A stretch of DNA of 50,991 nt from Acidobacteriota bacterium (GCA_013287135.1 JABDEK010000022.1:1-50991); one strand, 5' to 3'. Shown: positions 33,063-42,675, counted from the first letter of the stretch. Program-made: numbers and translations. Notes: a model not told the origin generated them from the sequence alone.

Positions 33063-34019
33063 ATGGGCGCTCGGCGCAGGATCGGACGATTTATCCCCGT
33101 ATTGAAAAGCGCGCTGGCAATTCAGATCCTCGCTCTGGCCGCCGTGATATGGGCTCAGCAAGGGCCCACGATTTCGAGCCGAGTCAATATTGTCACGCTT
33201 TTCGCGACAGTTCATGATGCAGATGGGAAAGTGGTGAAGAATCTAACGCGAGACGATTTTGTATTGCTGGAAGACGGCGTGCCGCGGAAGATCGATTATT
33301 TTGCGCAAGAGTCGGACCTTCCTCTCACCCTAGGCCTTCTGGTTGACACCAGCCGGAGCCAGACGGGAGTTCTGGAGCAGGAGCGGCGCGCGAGCTATAC
33401 ATTTTTGGATCAAGTCCTACGCCAGAGCGATCAGGCATTTGTCGTCCACTTTGATATCCAGATCGCAACATTGCAAGGCCCCACATCATCCCGCAACGAT
33501 CTCGAAGTGGCACTGGGGCGGCTGAGCATTCCCGACCGTAACTCGACCCTTATTTACAGCGCGATCAAAGACACTTCGGAAGATTTGATGAGCCGGCTGA
33601 AGGGACGAAAGGCGTTCATCCTGCTTTCAGATGGGGTGCCGTTCAAGGAGCCTACATCCATCACAACGGCAATCGAATTCGCGCAGCGAGCGGATACTAT
33701 CATCTACGCGATTCGCTTTTCCGATCCCGTCCCATTTTCCCGTCCCGTCTTAGGCGCGATTCTCGCCATGGCGAGCGAGCGCGGCAAGCAAGGGTTGCAC
33801 CGTATGGCCAGTGAAACCGGCGGAACTTACTTCGAGGTCACAAACAGCCAGTCCATTGAGGACATCTACTCGCAGATTGAGGAAGCGCTTCGCAACCACT
33901 ACAGCATCGGATACACGCCGGGGCGTTCGGAACCGGATGGAAAATATCACAAGATTAAGTTGACTACGAAAGATCGCCATCTGATCGTCAACACCAGGGC
34001 GGGATATTATGCCAAGTGA
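33063..34019 (+). CDS. VWFA-related acidobacterial protein
   Basis: 318 residues. A basic start and hydrophobic segment (PVLKSALAIQILALAAVIWA) form a signal peptide. The N-terminal beta domain (VNIVTLFATVHDADGKVVKN and DDFVLLEDGVPRKI) precedes a VWA domain with the MIDAS LGLLVDTSRSQ (DxSxS). It continues with NSTLIYSAIKD and KAFILLSDGVPF. The family C-terminus is YSIGYTP and VNTRAGYYAK. This is TIGR03436, a secreted family of unknown function that may bind proteins through the metal site. Confidence 0.88.
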   Translation: MGARRRIGRFIPVLKSALAIQILALAAVIWAQQGPTISSRVNIVTLFATVHDADGKVVKNLTRDDFVLLEDGVPRKIDYFAQESDLPLTLGLLVDTSRSQTGVLEQERRASYTFLDQVLRQSDQAFVVHFDIQIATLQGPTSSRNDLEVALGRLSIPDRNSTLIYSAIKDTSEDLMSRLKGRKAFILLSDGVPFKEPTSITTAIEFAQRADTIIYAIRFSDPVPFSRPVLGAILAMASERGKQGLHRMASETGGTYFEVTNSQSIEDIYSQIEEALRNHYSIGYTPGRSEPDGKYHKIKLTTKDRHLIVNTRAGYYAK

Positions 34020-34139
34020 TGTTTTAGTTTAGATTCATCTTCGCTCGTTCCCAAGCTTTCCCCCGCCATCTCCGGCTCCGGAAATCTCTCCTTTTACCTT
34101 CCCCGTCCTATTTTCGCGGTTCACAGTCACGTTTCTGGA

Positions 34140-35141
34140 TTACTTCTGGCGTTCTTTGCGGAGCTGTTCGAAGATTTTGTTGGCCCAGGCGGGGGCCTCG
34201 GGGCCCTGCTCGAAGTTGACTGTTTTTCCCAGAGCTAATCTCCAGCGAAGCAGCCACGAAATTCCCGTGTTGCCAACATAATGGTCAGGCGTGGCATAAG
34301 CGGGGTCGGCCATCACCTGATCCAGCGACACGAATTTGTAGCCGCGGTGCTCCAGTTTGGTCAGCAAAGCATCCAAACATTCCACATTCAGTTGGTTATC
34401 GTGAATCAGAAGAACTTGCGGGACTTCGCGGCTGAAAAGATCGCGCGACAGGCCCTCGGAATAATCGAACGTAGTGTCCACGTATTCGAGATATTCCTTC
34501 TTGGCACGCGCGGCCATTTTCTTGTCTTTTTTTTCGACGGCGTACCCCAGCACATCGTTGAAAACGTAATCAGCATCTTCCACCGTGACCGGCGCGATGG
34601 TGTAGCCTCTCTCTTTCAGGAAAGCCTCAAACGCTGTCTTGGCCTCGGCCGTCGGCCCAGTGTTCAGGTAGGGATGCCGGAAATATTTGTCCGTTTGTCC
34701 AATCCCTTTTAGCAGAGCGGTCGTGACCACTTGGCCTTCGATGGTCTCGTCCTCGTATTTCGCCAACGGCGTGATCTGAAAATCCGCATGAGAGAAGGTG
34801 TGATTGCCCAAGGCAAGGCCTGCATCCAGCCACATCTCCAGTAACTCGGCGCGAGCGTCGCGTTCGTTCTGCACCTGGAGCTTTCGTTCGTTTACGAAGC
34901 CGATGGCCCAGGCGTGATGCGATTTCAGTATCGCAGGAATGGCGCGATTGATTTTCTGCAGTTCTTTTAAGTCGCCCATGGCAAAGTCATTCCCAACGAT
35001 CGCGCCCGGTAAATCGTCAACGGTGATGGCGACGGTGCGCTGAGGTGGCGCTGCGCTTTGGGCACCATTGCTTCTGTTCAGAAGTCCGGCGAACGCCGCA
35101 AGAATCAGAACGAAAATCAGAAGCAGCTTTCTCTCACGCAT
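34140..35141 (-). CDS. Secreted polysaccharide deacetylase (NodB-like)
   Basis: 333 residues from the ATG at 35139-35141 (GGGAAGAATCG upstream; an ATG 11 codons earlier is less likely). The signal peptide is MRERKLLLIFVLILAAFAGL. The NodB homology domain has RTVAITVDDLPG (catalytic Asp pair), GNHTFSHADFQ (metal-binding HxxxH), YFRHPYLNTGP (motif 3) and VLLIHDNQLNVECL (motif 5). It removes acetyl groups from N-acetylated sugars, typically of chitin-like or peptidoglycan-type polymers. It lies 102 bases after kdsC on the same strand and may be co-transcribed. Confidence 0.85.
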   Translation of the reverse strand: MRERKLLLIFVLILAAFAGLLNRSNGAQSAAPPQRTVAITVDDLPGAIVGNDFAMGDLKELQKINRAIPAILKSHHAWAIGFVNERKLQVQNERDARAELLEMWLDAGLALGNHTFSHADFQITPLAKYEDETIEGQVVTTALLKGIGQTDKYFRHPYLNTGPTAEAKTAFEAFLKERGYTIAPVTVEDADYVFNDVLGYAVEKKDKKMAARAKKEYLEYVDTTFDYSEGLSRDLFSREVPQVLLIHDNQLNVECLDALLTKLEHRGYKFVSLDQVMADPAYATPDHYVGNTGISWLLRWRLALGKTVNFEQGPEAPAWANKIFEQLRKERQK

Positions 35142-35243
35142 CGATTCTTCCCTGTAGCTTCGGAATTTGACCAAGCCTGGCAGGCTGACTGGAAGTTGAT
35201 CCAGTCTGTCGTAAGGTTATTTTAAAATCGTTGAGAGGATGCT

Positions 35244-35804
35244 TCACGCGATGGCCTGTGGGATTGCTTTCTTCCATCTTCCTTGCGCTTTCAGGATAAG
35301 CTCGACCACTTCTCGCGCGGCGCCCCTCCCCCCCGGCACGGTTGTAATGTAATGTGCGGCGCGTTTCACTTCGACTGCTGCGTCGCCCACCGCAACGGCT
35401 AGTCCGGCACGGGCGAGAATGGGGAGATCCGGAAGGTCGTCGCCGATGTAGGCTACTTCTTCATCCGTCACGCCGGCGCGTATCAGGATGGCTTTGTAGG
35501 ATTCCAGTTTCTTGGGCTGTCCCTGAATTACGAATTCCATTCCCATTTCTCGCGCGCGACGCGTGGTCGCGGGAGAGTCGCGTCCGGTGATCACTCCCGT
35601 GCGGATGCCCATGATGCTGGCCAGCTTCACTCCCGCGCCGTCATGCGGATCGAACACTTTCATCTCTGCGACGCTGCCGTCTGGGAATCCTTGCAAGCAA
35701 ACTACGCCCGGCGTCAAAGTGCCGTCCACATCCATCAGCAGAACACGGATTCGTTTTGCGCGACGTAAAACTTTTGCCGGGAATTTAATTTCGCGAATCA
35801 TCAT
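35244..35804 (-). CDS. kdsC: 3-deoxy-D-manno-octulosonate-8-phosphate phosphatase
   Basis: 186 residues, with CGAGGACCGA before the double ATG. A HAD phosphatase of the C0 (capless) type: IRVLLMDVDGTLTPG carries the nucleophile DxD, TGVITGRDSPATTRRA the second motif, GQPKKLESYKAIL the Lys, and YIGDDLPDLPILARAG the metal-binding Asp pair. Length matches KdsC. It hydrolyses Kdo-8-phosphate to Kdo, the third step of Kdo synthesis. It sits directly after kdsD and kdsA in the same direction. Confidence 0.93.
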   Translation of the reverse strand: MMIREIKFPAKVLRRAKRIRVLLMDVDGTLTPGVVCLQGFPDGSVAEMKVFDPHDGAGVKLASIMGIRTGVITGRDSPATTRRAREMGMEFVIQGQPKKLESYKAILIRAGVTDEEVAYIGDDLPDLPILARAGLAVAVGDAAVEVKRAAHYITTVPGGRGAAREVVELILKAQGRWKKAIPQAIA

Positions 35805-35879
35805 TCGGTCCTCGTTTCACAAACAGCTAAAAAAACAAACCGTTCTTCGCGGTGCTCCTCAGGGCGACGATGCGCATCG

Positions 35880-36839
35880 TCAAAACAATTGCAAGGTCCA
35901 CAAATCGTGGATGTGCACTACTCCCTGCAAGCGGTTGGCGGAATCCACCACGAGCACCGAAGTGATTTTCTTTTCTTCCATCAGGCGCAGAGCGCTCGCA
36001 GCAAGCTCGGTGCGCGGAATGGTCACGGGGTTTTTCGTCATGCAATCGGCGGCGGTCAGACCCAACACATTTTCTTTTTTCTTCAACATGACGCGACGCA
36101 AGTCTCCATCTGTAATCACTCCAAGCACGCGTCCATCCGCTTCGACGACAGCGGCCAGGCCGAGGCCTTTGCGGCTCATCTCATAGATCACATCGGGCAT
36201 CTTCGCTGTCGGCAGTACCCGCGGCACATCTTCGCCGGAGTGCATCAGGGCTTCGACGCGGCGCAATTTTTTTCCGAGACGGCCGCCGGGATGCAACGCG
36301 GCAAAATCCTCTTCCTTGAATCCGCGTCGCTCGAGCAACGATATGGCGAGCGCATCGCCCATGGCGAGCGCGGCAGCAGTGGAGGCAGTAGGCGCAAGAT
36401 TCAACGAGCAGGCTTCTTCTTTCACCGCGATGTCCAGAACAATGTCGCTTGCGCCGGCAAGAGTGGAGCGCGGATTAGCGGTGAGCGTGATGATATGCAC
36501 TCCCAATCGCTTTACCGCTTCCATCAACTCGACCAGCTCTTCTGTTTCTCCACTGGACGAAATCGCCAGCAAGACATCGGCGGCAGTCAGCATGCCCAAA
36601 TCGCCGTGAAGCGCTTCAGCGGCGTGGAGAAAAAGTGATGGAGTGCCAATGCTTGCGAAGGTGGCGGCGGTTTTTCGTCCAATCAGGCCGGACTTGCCCA
36701 TGCCGGTGACCACCACGCGGCCCTTGCACGCATATAAAAGTTCAACGGCCTTTTCGAAGCGTTCGTCGAGACGATCGATCAACCCGGCAATGGCTTCGGA
36801 TTCAATTCGCAACACGCGCTTGGCGGTGACCAGACTCAT
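35880..36839 (-). CDS. kdsD: D-arabinose-5-phosphate isomerase (KpsF/GutQ)
   Basis: 319 residues from the ATG at 36837-36839, which overlaps the kdsA stop as ATGA; an ATG 12 bases earlier is in frame. An SIS domain with VVVTGMGKSGLIGRKTAATF, FLHAAEALHGDLGM and AISSSGETEELVELM (sugar-phosphate binding) is followed by two CBS domains (residues about 205-262 and 275-319; DVIYEMSRKGLGLAAVVEAD and LRLMEEKKITSVLVVD). It converts ribulose-5-phosphate to arabinose-5-phosphate, the first committed step toward Kdo. Confidence 0.95.
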   Translation of the reverse strand: MSLVTAKRVLRIESEAIAGLIDRLDERFEKAVELLYACKGRVVVTGMGKSGLIGRKTAATFASIGTPSLFLHAAEALHGDLGMLTAADVLLAISSSGETEELVELMEAVKRLGVHIITLTANPRSTLAGASDIVLDIAVKEEACSLNLAPTASTAAALAMGDALAISLLERRGFKEEDFAALHPGGRLGKKLRRVEALMHSGEDVPRVLPTAKMPDVIYEMSRKGLGLAAVVEADGRVLGVITDGDLRRVMLKKKENVLGLTAADCMTKNPVTIPRTELAASALRLMEEKKITSVLVVDSANRLQGVVHIHDLWTLQLF

Positions 36840-37675
36840 TTCGTATCCCATGCGCGAACGAGTGTCGAAATTTTCAAGATTTTTTCCAGCAGCGGACGGA
36901 ACTGTGCGAGAGGCAGCGCGTTGGAGCCATCGGAGAGCGCCTGAGCGGGATTGTCGTGCACTTCTAGAAAAATCCCGTCGGCGCCAGCAGCGGTTCCTGC
37001 GCGTGCGAGCGGCTCGATGAATTCGGGCTGGCCACCGCTAGATTTGCCTTCCCCACCGGGCAATTGCACGGAGTGCGTCACGTCGAAAACGACTGGGTAG
37101 CCTAGTTTCTTCATGATAGGAAAAGAGCGCATATCGACAACAAGATTTTGGTAGCCGAAGGAGCTGCCGCGTTCGGTGAGAATAATTTTCTCATTTCCGG
37201 TGCTGGCGATTTTTTCGGCGGCGTTGCCAATTTCCCAAGGTGAGAGAAACTGGCCCTTCTTCACGTTGACGACGCGGCCGGTGCGGCCTGCGGCAATCAG
37301 CAAATCCGTTTGGCGGCAGAGGAACGCTGGAATCTGGAGGATGTCGCAAACTTCGGAAGCAGGACCCACTTCCGAGAGGTCGTGCACATCGGTAAGAATC
37401 GGCAGGCCAGTCTCTTTCTTTATTTTTTTCAGGATGCGAAGACCCTCCTGCAAGCCGGGTCCGCGGAACGAAGAGAGCGAGGTGCGATTCGCTTTGTCGT
37501 AAGACGCTTTGAAAATGTAGGGAATGCCCAGTTCGGAAGTGATGGCTCCCAGGCGTTCCGCCATGCTGGCGGCGTGGGCTTCGCTCTCGATCACGCAAGG
37601 GCCTGCGATCAAAAAGAGGGACGTTTTGGCGCCGAAGCGAATTTTTCCGATTTCGAAGCTGCGCGGCGTCGGCAT
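36836..37675 (-). CDS. kdsA: 3-deoxy-8-phosphooctulonate synthase
   Basis: 279 residues from the ATG at 37673-37675, which matches normal KdsA length; 45 open codons upstream do not belong to the family. Motifs: SLFLIAGPCVIESEAHA, FKASYDKANRTSLSSFRGPG (PEP/A5P site), PILTDVHDLSEV, IPAFLCRQTDLLIAAG, KKGQFLSPWE, ILTERGSSFGYQNLVVDMRS, FDVTHSVQLPGG and GIFLEVHDNP. It condenses PEP with arabinose-5-phosphate. First gene of a kdsA-kdsD-kdsC run with a four-base overlap to kdsD. It stands alone from pyrG because of the beta-helix block upstream. Confidence 0.95.
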   Translation of the reverse strand: MPTPRSFEIGKIRFGAKTSLFLIAGPCVIESEAHAASMAERLGAITSELGIPYIFKASYDKANRTSLSSFRGPGLQEGLRILKKIKKETGLPILTDVHDLSEVGPASEVCDILQIPAFLCRQTDLLIAAGRTGRVVNVKKGQFLSPWEIGNAAEKIASTGNEKIILTERGSSFGYQNLVVDMRSFPIMKKLGYPVVFDVTHSVQLPGGEGKSSGGQPEFIEPLARAGTAAGADGIFLEVHDNPAQALSDGSNALPLAQFRPLLEKILKISTLVRAWDTK

Positions 37676-38160
37676 GGAATCGGCTAGAAATTGTCTCTCG
37701 CGGTGCTTTCGAATTGTGAATGAAGAGGCAAAACGCTTGGCGCGCTGTATGCGGTTGTGGCCCCTGGTAGAAATCTCGCTCTTGTTTGTTTTGAGTAACT
37801 TACCTCGCATTCTATATTTTGTGCAGTCCCGGGTAGAAATCCTGTGATACGGCTGAAAGTTGGGGGCACAAAGCTAGCTGGAAGCTCTAGGTTTGAGGCG
37901 GTATTTAGCGACGGGGGGTCCAAAAGAACGGAGCGCACAACGGCTGGCTTTGGCTTTCCGAATTTAATCACGCCGAACGCTAGCACGTGATTCGCTGAAA
38001 TTCAAGGAGTCGTGTGTGTGCGGTACCGGTACCGACTTGAATTTTATTCGATCTGATCTGAGAAAAATTATCTTGCGTGGCATAAGGTTGTTGACTATAC
38101 GGTACACCGGCTCATAGACTTTCCTGCCCGGCCTTTCGCCTCAAAATCTTGGAGGAAGCG
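37676..38160. promoter_or_regulatory. 485-base divergent gap between kdsA and beta-helix gene 1
   Basis: No gene is supported. It must hold the kdsA promoter (minus) and that of the first beta-helix gene (plus). A TTGACT at 38091-38096, with a weak -10 (CATAGA/ATAGAC) about 17 bases on, is a candidate for the latter; the ACACCGGCTC next to it is shared with the promoter of the second beta-helix gene. Confidence 0.35.
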
Positions 38161-39498
38161 ATGATTGAAACAAAGGTACTCGTGCGTCTGTTTGCAATTC
38201 TAGCATTGGCATTTTTTGGCGGCGTGTTTAGCCAACCTGCGCAAGCTGGGACGATTGCAGTGGGAAGCTGCAAGAAAGGAGTTACGTTCTATCCCACCAT
38301 CCAAAAGGCGGTGAATGCAGCTCCTGCTGGCTCAGTCATTGACATTTGTCCTGGCACTTATCAAGAGCAGGTCTCCATTACCAAGAATTTGACGCTCATC
38401 GGTATTTCATCGGGAACCGCGGATGCGCCAACTGTGGCGCCACCTTCGGGAGGTTTGGTGGCCAATGCGACCGATCCCTCAGGCGGTGGCCCGGTGGCGG
38501 CGCAGATCGTTGTGAGCTCGCCGGCGACTAGCGTGACCATCCAACGGCTTACTGTGGATGGAAAGGGCAATAAGCTGACCGGTTGCGATGGATCCGGCAG
38601 TAGCGTACCTCTAATGGTGGGCATTTACTTCCAGAAGGTTTCCGGAACCATCACACAAAATGCCGTCAGAAACCAATTGCAAGACACGGCGGACCAAAGT
38701 TGTCCGAACGGGTTAGGAATTTACGTTGAGAGCGGCGGTGGCGCAACGACAACCGTGAACGTATCGAACAATACGGTCCGCAGTTATCAGCAAAATGGCA
38801 TCACTGCCAACGGCTTCGGCGATGGAAGCGCGGGACCAAGCGTCACGATCGAAAACAATACAGTGGACGGCGCAGCGTCCACCGGCACCGCGGCGAAGAA
38901 TGGAATTCAGGTGGGTTTCGGAGCGACCGGAAAAGTAACAGGTAATACGGCCATCGACAACATATGGTCCGGCGATTCAAGCAGCGATAACGGGGACGCA
39001 GGAGTGGGAGTGCTGGTGATAGCGTCCACCGGCATTACTGTGTCTAACAATACGATTGGAAATACGCAGTTCGGAATCGTGACGGAAAGCGCTGGCACCG
39101 GTTTTCTGGCCGACGACGCGACCATCACTGGAAATAAAATCATTGGAACGCAAATTTTCGACGGAATCGATCTGTGTAGTAATGGAAACACCGCAACTGG
39201 TAATGAACTGAACAGCAGCACCGAGGCTGCTATTCACCTGGATGATAGCTGCGGGTCCACAGGCAACAAGAACACAATAAATAGCAACACCATCAACGAA
39301 GCTTGTGCCGGAGTTCTGACCGGTTCTGGGACTAGCGGCAACGTGGATACTCCGAATACAATGTTCAATGTTATCAACACGGTTCTGGCAGGCGACAGTT
39401 GTACTACGCTGCAAAACGAAGGCACGAGCGCTCAGGCCGCTTCCAGCGGCGTGAAGCGCGGCGTGGCTCGCATTGCACCTTACCCCCCAAAGCGGTAA
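38161..39498 (+). CDS. Secreted right-handed beta-helix protein 1
   Basis: 445 residues from the ATG at 38161 (GGAGGAAGCG directly before; a start four codons earlier is unlikely). The signal peptide (MIETKVLVRLFAILALAFFG...) cleaves near QAG. An N-terminal cap follows: IAVGSCKKGVTFYPTIQKAV, then SVIDICPGTYQEQVSI, the NosD/pectate-lyase-like entry. It continues as PbH1-type coils (TVNVSNNTVRSYQQNGITAN, VTIENNTVDGA, ITVSNNTIGNTQFGIVTE, ATITGNKIIGTQIFDGIDLC). Asn-rich ladders support a parallel beta-helix. It ends in a basic tail. No catalytic residues can be assigned; it may be a polysaccharide-binding or lyase-like surface protein. Confidence 0.85.
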   Translation: MIETKVLVRLFAILALAFFGGVFSQPAQAGTIAVGSCKKGVTFYPTIQKAVNAAPAGSVIDICPGTYQEQVSITKNLTLIGISSGTADAPTVAPPSGGLVANATDPSGGGPVAAQIVVSSPATSVTIQRLTVDGKGNKLTGCDGSGSSVPLMVGIYFQKVSGTITQNAVRNQLQDTADQSCPNGLGIYVESGGGATTTVNVSNNTVRSYQQNGITANGFGDGSAGPSVTIENNTVDGAASTGTAAKNGIQVGFGATGKVTGNTAIDNIWSGDSSSDNGDAGVGVLVIASTGITVSNNTIGNTQFGIVTESAGTGFLADDATITGNKIIGTQIFDGIDLCSNGNTATGNELNSSTEAAIHLDDSCGSTGNKNTINSNTINEACAGVLTGSGTSGNVDTPNTMFNVINTVLAGDSCTTLQNEGTSAQAASSGVKRGVARIAPYPPKR

Positions 39499-39525
39499 AG
39501 CTTCTGACAGTTCAGCACTTGGAGC

Positions 39526-39564
39526 ATTCCGGGGCGTAGCGCTTGCTTGCTATTTCCCCGGAAT
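39526..39564 (+). terminator. Hairpin after beta-helix gene 1
   Basis: ATTCCGGGG and CCCCGGAAT form a perfect 9-bp stem with a 21-base loop, 28 bases past the stop codon. There is no T tract. Confidence 0.5.
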
Positions 39565-39644
39565 GAACCTAACTCGCTAGTACTCTCAGTCCCATGACCA
39601 CGAAGTGCTTATGTTAATAAGTTTAAAATTTCAGCTATTAACAG

Positions 39645-39673
39645 TTGACCTTTGAATATACATCAGCTATAAC
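39645..39673 (+). promoter_or_regulatory. Sigma-70-type promoter of beta-helix gene 2
   Basis: TTGACC (39645-39650), a 17-base spacer and TATAAC (39668-39673) match the consensus in five of six positions each. They lie about 45 bases before the ATG. Confidence 0.65.
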
Positions 39674-39718
39674 ACCGGCTCCCCCATTCTGTACAAAACT
39701 TAAAAATTCGGAGGATTT

Positions 39719-41032
39719 ATGAAAATTAGGAAGAAACTGCTGCGCACAACTATGATTGTCGCAGCAGGATTAGTTGCATGTTTTGCCACACCCCGCGCTC
39801 AAGCAAATACGCTTTACGTCGGTAGCTGCCACGCCGGCAGTTACGCGACAATCACGTTAGCGCTTGCGGCAGCTACGCCGGGAACAGTTATTGACGTATG
39901 CCCTGGAACCTATGCCGAGCAGCTCACGATCGCCGGACCTGGTCTCGACAACATAACCCTCCAAGGCATCCCGTATACGCATTCCGGCGTGACGACATAT
40001 GCAGCAGTGATCGTCCCGCCAGCGGGTGGCTTACAACCAATGGGCACAATCTTCGATACGGATAACGGTCCGGGGAGTGCGCTTCCTCAGATCCTGATAT
40101 TAAATGCCACGGGAGTCACCATCTCGCACATCACGGTGGATGCCCAGAGCAACCAAAGTTGCGGCAGCGGTTTGCTAATTGGAATCTATTACCAAGATTC
40201 GAGCGGGACGGTTACCGATAGCGTTGCGCGTAATCAGAACGAAGGCGGTGGAAATGGCGACCAGTGCGGCTGGGGGATCGCTATAGAAAGTGATGGTACC
40301 GGGCCGTCCGCCACACCAACCCTTACCGTTTCTAACAGTTCCGTACACAACTTTCAGAAAAACGGAATCGTTGCTCGTGGAAACAATTCGACAGCGCCAA
40401 ACCTGATAGCGACAGGCAACACCGTAATTGGTGTTGGTCCGGTTCCGGGCAACGCAGCTCAAAACGGAATTGAAGTAGCGTTCGGTGCAACGGGAACCGT
40501 CAAGGCCAATTATGTGGCCGATGTGCTCTACGCCACCAATAGTTCCGCAGGCACCGGGATCCTCTTTTATGCTTCATCCGGGTCGCCTGTTGCCGAAACC
40601 AATACGGTAGACAGTGCAAATATCGGAATCGGGATTAACTATGACTCGGGTTTTGGAGGAGGCGGGAGCGGCGCAACCATAAGCACGAACCACATCGGCG
40701 GAAGCCTGATGCTTGAGGGAATCGATCTTTGCGGCAATAACGAGATCGCCGAAGGCAACGTAATCTACAACAGCACCAACGCCGGAGTGTTCCTAGACAA
40801 TTCGTGCGGTGGTACTAGCGGAAGCAATGAGACGGTAAAGAGCAATGTGATTAATGAAGCCTGCGCTGGACTATTGCTAGGCACGGGCGGCAGCAATACA
40901 ACAGCTCCAAATACGTATCTCAACGACACGTTCGAGACGGTGTCAGGTGACACATGCACACCACCGGCGATGGCGTTAAAAGCGAACCTAACTGGAAACT
41001 CGACGGGACAACACGCGAAGTCTCGGCCTTAG
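39719..41032 (+). CDS. Secreted right-handed beta-helix protein 2
   Basis: 437 residues with CGGAGG four bases before the ATG. The signal peptide (MKIRKKLLRTTMIVAAGLVA...) ends after AQA. The cap NTLYVGSCHAGSYATITLAL with TVIDVCPGTYAEQLTI equals that of its neighbours. Coils include PTLTVSNSSVHNFQKNGIVA, NLIATGNTVIGVG, ATISTNHIGGSLMLEGIDLC and ETVKSNVINEACAGLLLG. The signal-peptide codons are nearly identical to those of copy 3 (LLRTTMIVA), pointing to duplication. It has its own promoter and a hairpin downstream, so it is probably monocistronic. Confidence 0.85.
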   Translation: MKIRKKLLRTTMIVAAGLVACFATPRAQANTLYVGSCHAGSYATITLALAAATPGTVIDVCPGTYAEQLTIAGPGLDNITLQGIPYTHSGVTTYAAVIVPPAGGLQPMGTIFDTDNGPGSALPQILILNATGVTISHITVDAQSNQSCGSGLLIGIYYQDSSGTVTDSVARNQNEGGGNGDQCGWGIAIESDGTGPSATPTLTVSNSSVHNFQKNGIVARGNNSTAPNLIATGNTVIGVGPVPGNAAQNGIEVAFGATGTVKANYVADVLYATNSSAGTGILFYASSGSPVAETNTVDSANIGIGINYDSGFGGGGSGATISTNHIGGSLMLEGIDLCGNNEIAEGNVIYNSTNAGVFLDNSCGGTSGSNETVKSNVINEACAGLLLGTGGSNTTAPNTYLNDTFETVSGDTCTPPAMALKANLTGNSTGQHAKSRP

Positions 41033-41076
41033 CGGTCGTTCTATCATGAAGCCGTTCTAAGTCTAAAACGTGCTGG

Positions 41077-41102
41077 GGTGCGGGCGGCAACCAACCCGCA
41101 CC
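41077..41102 (+). terminator. Hairpin after beta-helix gene 2
   Basis: GGTGCGGG, a ten-base loop and CCCGCACC: a perfect 8-bp GC-rich stem 45 bases past the stop, with no clear T tract. Confidence 0.55.
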
Positions 41103-41322
41103 TCGGTGCGCATCATCTAGAGTTTCTCCTCAAATTCTGTGCGTGCCTCGTTCACGTGACTCCTGAAAAACGCAAATTTTTGACGGAATCGTAATCTCGA
41201 AGTACTCCCCGTGCTATTACCAGGTAACTAGAAAATTCACAGATTATTAATGTAAACAAGAACACACCTACGGTAGAACCTTGGGTCCCTCAAAGCACCG
41301 CAAACTAAAACTGGAGGAAGTT

Positions 41323-42654
41323 ATGAACATAAAGAAGGCACTGTTGCGCACAACTATGATTGTCGCAACAGGGATGGTCGCATTTGTAGGCACGGCAATG
41401 GCCCAAGCTAATACCGTTCAGGTGGGTGGATGCAGATCGAATCTCGCGAATTACCCGACTATTCAGGCGGCAGTCACCGCAGCCCCAGCAGGAGGGACCG
41501 TTGACGTCTGCCCTGGCACCTATCCCGAGCAGGTGGCGATTGCCCAGCAATTGACCATCATCGGCATTACTTCGGGCACGAACGACGCGGCAGTGATAGT
41601 TCCCCCGACAAGCGGGATGGTCCAATCCGGAACAGATATTAATGGGAACCCGGTGTACGCACAGATATTTGTTTCGAACGTACCGGCTGGAGTCACACTC
41701 TCGCATTTGATAGTCGATGGCACCGGCAACAACGTGGCCGGTTGCGGCAATCTCTTAGAAGGCATCTATTACCAGGACGCCTCCGGAGTGATTACCGATG
41801 ACGTCGTACGGAATCAATATCAGACTGATTTCACCGACTTCGGCGGGTGCCAGAATGGCTTGGCTATCAACGTGGAGAGTAACAACAGCTCGCCAGCGAT
41901 CACCATTTCCAACAACTATGTGAGCAGCTACCAGAAGAATGGGATTACCGCTAGCGGTCCATCTACTGCATCCTTCGGACCGTCCGTTACGATCCAGGGA
42001 AATTATGTTGTGGGTTTGGCGGCGACGGCGATGAACTGGATACCAAACGCTCCGGCTGGGGAAAACGGTATACAGGTGGGATTTGGAGCCTCCGGTAAAA
42101 TTGCGTCGAACAACGTGATCGATGATATATGGGAATCAGACACCAGCAGCGATACTGGAGACGCTGCGTCGGGAATTCTCGTGTACGCCTCTACCGGCAT
42201 CACAGTGTCGGGCAACATCGTGGGCAGCACCCAGTTTGGCATCGCCATTGTGACGGGATCCACCCTGGCAGATGGCGCAGTAGTAACCGGCAACAAAGTA
42301 TTCGGAACACAGCTGTTCGATGCGATCGATCTTTGCAGCAACGGCGATGAGGCCCAAGGTAACTTTCTATACGGCAACGCTGAATCCGGAGTCCATGCAG
42401 ACAGTACATGCGGCAGCACCGGCACCGGCGCGACCATCAAGGGCAACGTAATAAGCGGTTCTTGTGCCGGCGTGCTAAATGGCGGAGGTGGCGCAGTGGG
42501 TTCGAACACTTACCTGAATGACACTCACACCGTTCTGTCAGGTAATTCGTGCCCAGTGAGTGCGGGCGGCACGGCAATCAAACAAGCGGCGTCGGCGCAG
42601 AAGTCTCAATCACGCCCACGTCCTTCACCCTTCATTCCGGGTGGCAAGAAGTAA
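41323..42654 (+). CDS. Secreted right-handed beta-helix protein 3
   Basis: 443 residues from the ATG at 41323, with GGAGG five bases upstream; the open frame extends 14 codons further 5'. The signal peptide (MNIKKALLRTTMIVATGMVA...) ends near AMA-QAN. The cap NTVQVGGCRSNLANYPTIQA and TVDVCPGTYPEQVAI is followed by coils such as PAITISNNYVSSYQKNGITA, PSVTIQGNYVVG, ITVSGNIVGSTQFGIAIV and TIKGNVISGSCAGVLNG. Conserved cysteines (DLCSNG, TCGSTG, SCAGVL) align with copies 1 and 2. The C-terminal tail is basic and proline-rich (SQSRPRPSPFIPGGKK). Function unknown. Confidence 0.85.
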   Translation: MNIKKALLRTTMIVATGMVAFVGTAMAQANTVQVGGCRSNLANYPTIQAAVTAAPAGGTVDVCPGTYPEQVAIAQQLTIIGITSGTNDAAVIVPPTSGMVQSGTDINGNPVYAQIFVSNVPAGVTLSHLIVDGTGNNVAGCGNLLEGIYYQDASGVITDDVVRNQYQTDFTDFGGCQNGLAINVESNNSSPAITISNNYVSSYQKNGITASGPSTASFGPSVTIQGNYVVGLAATAMNWIPNAPAGENGIQVGFGASGKIASNNVIDDIWESDTSSDTGDAASGILVYASTGITVSGNIVGSTQFGIAIVTGSTLADGAVVTGNKVFGTQLFDAIDLCSNGDEAQGNFLYGNAESGVHADSTCGSTGTGATIKGNVISGSCAGVLNGGGGAVGSNTYLNDTHTVLSGNSCPVSAGGTAIKQAASAQKSQSRPRPSPFIPGGKK

Positions 42655-42675
42655 CTAAATAGAGTAGGGTTTAAC

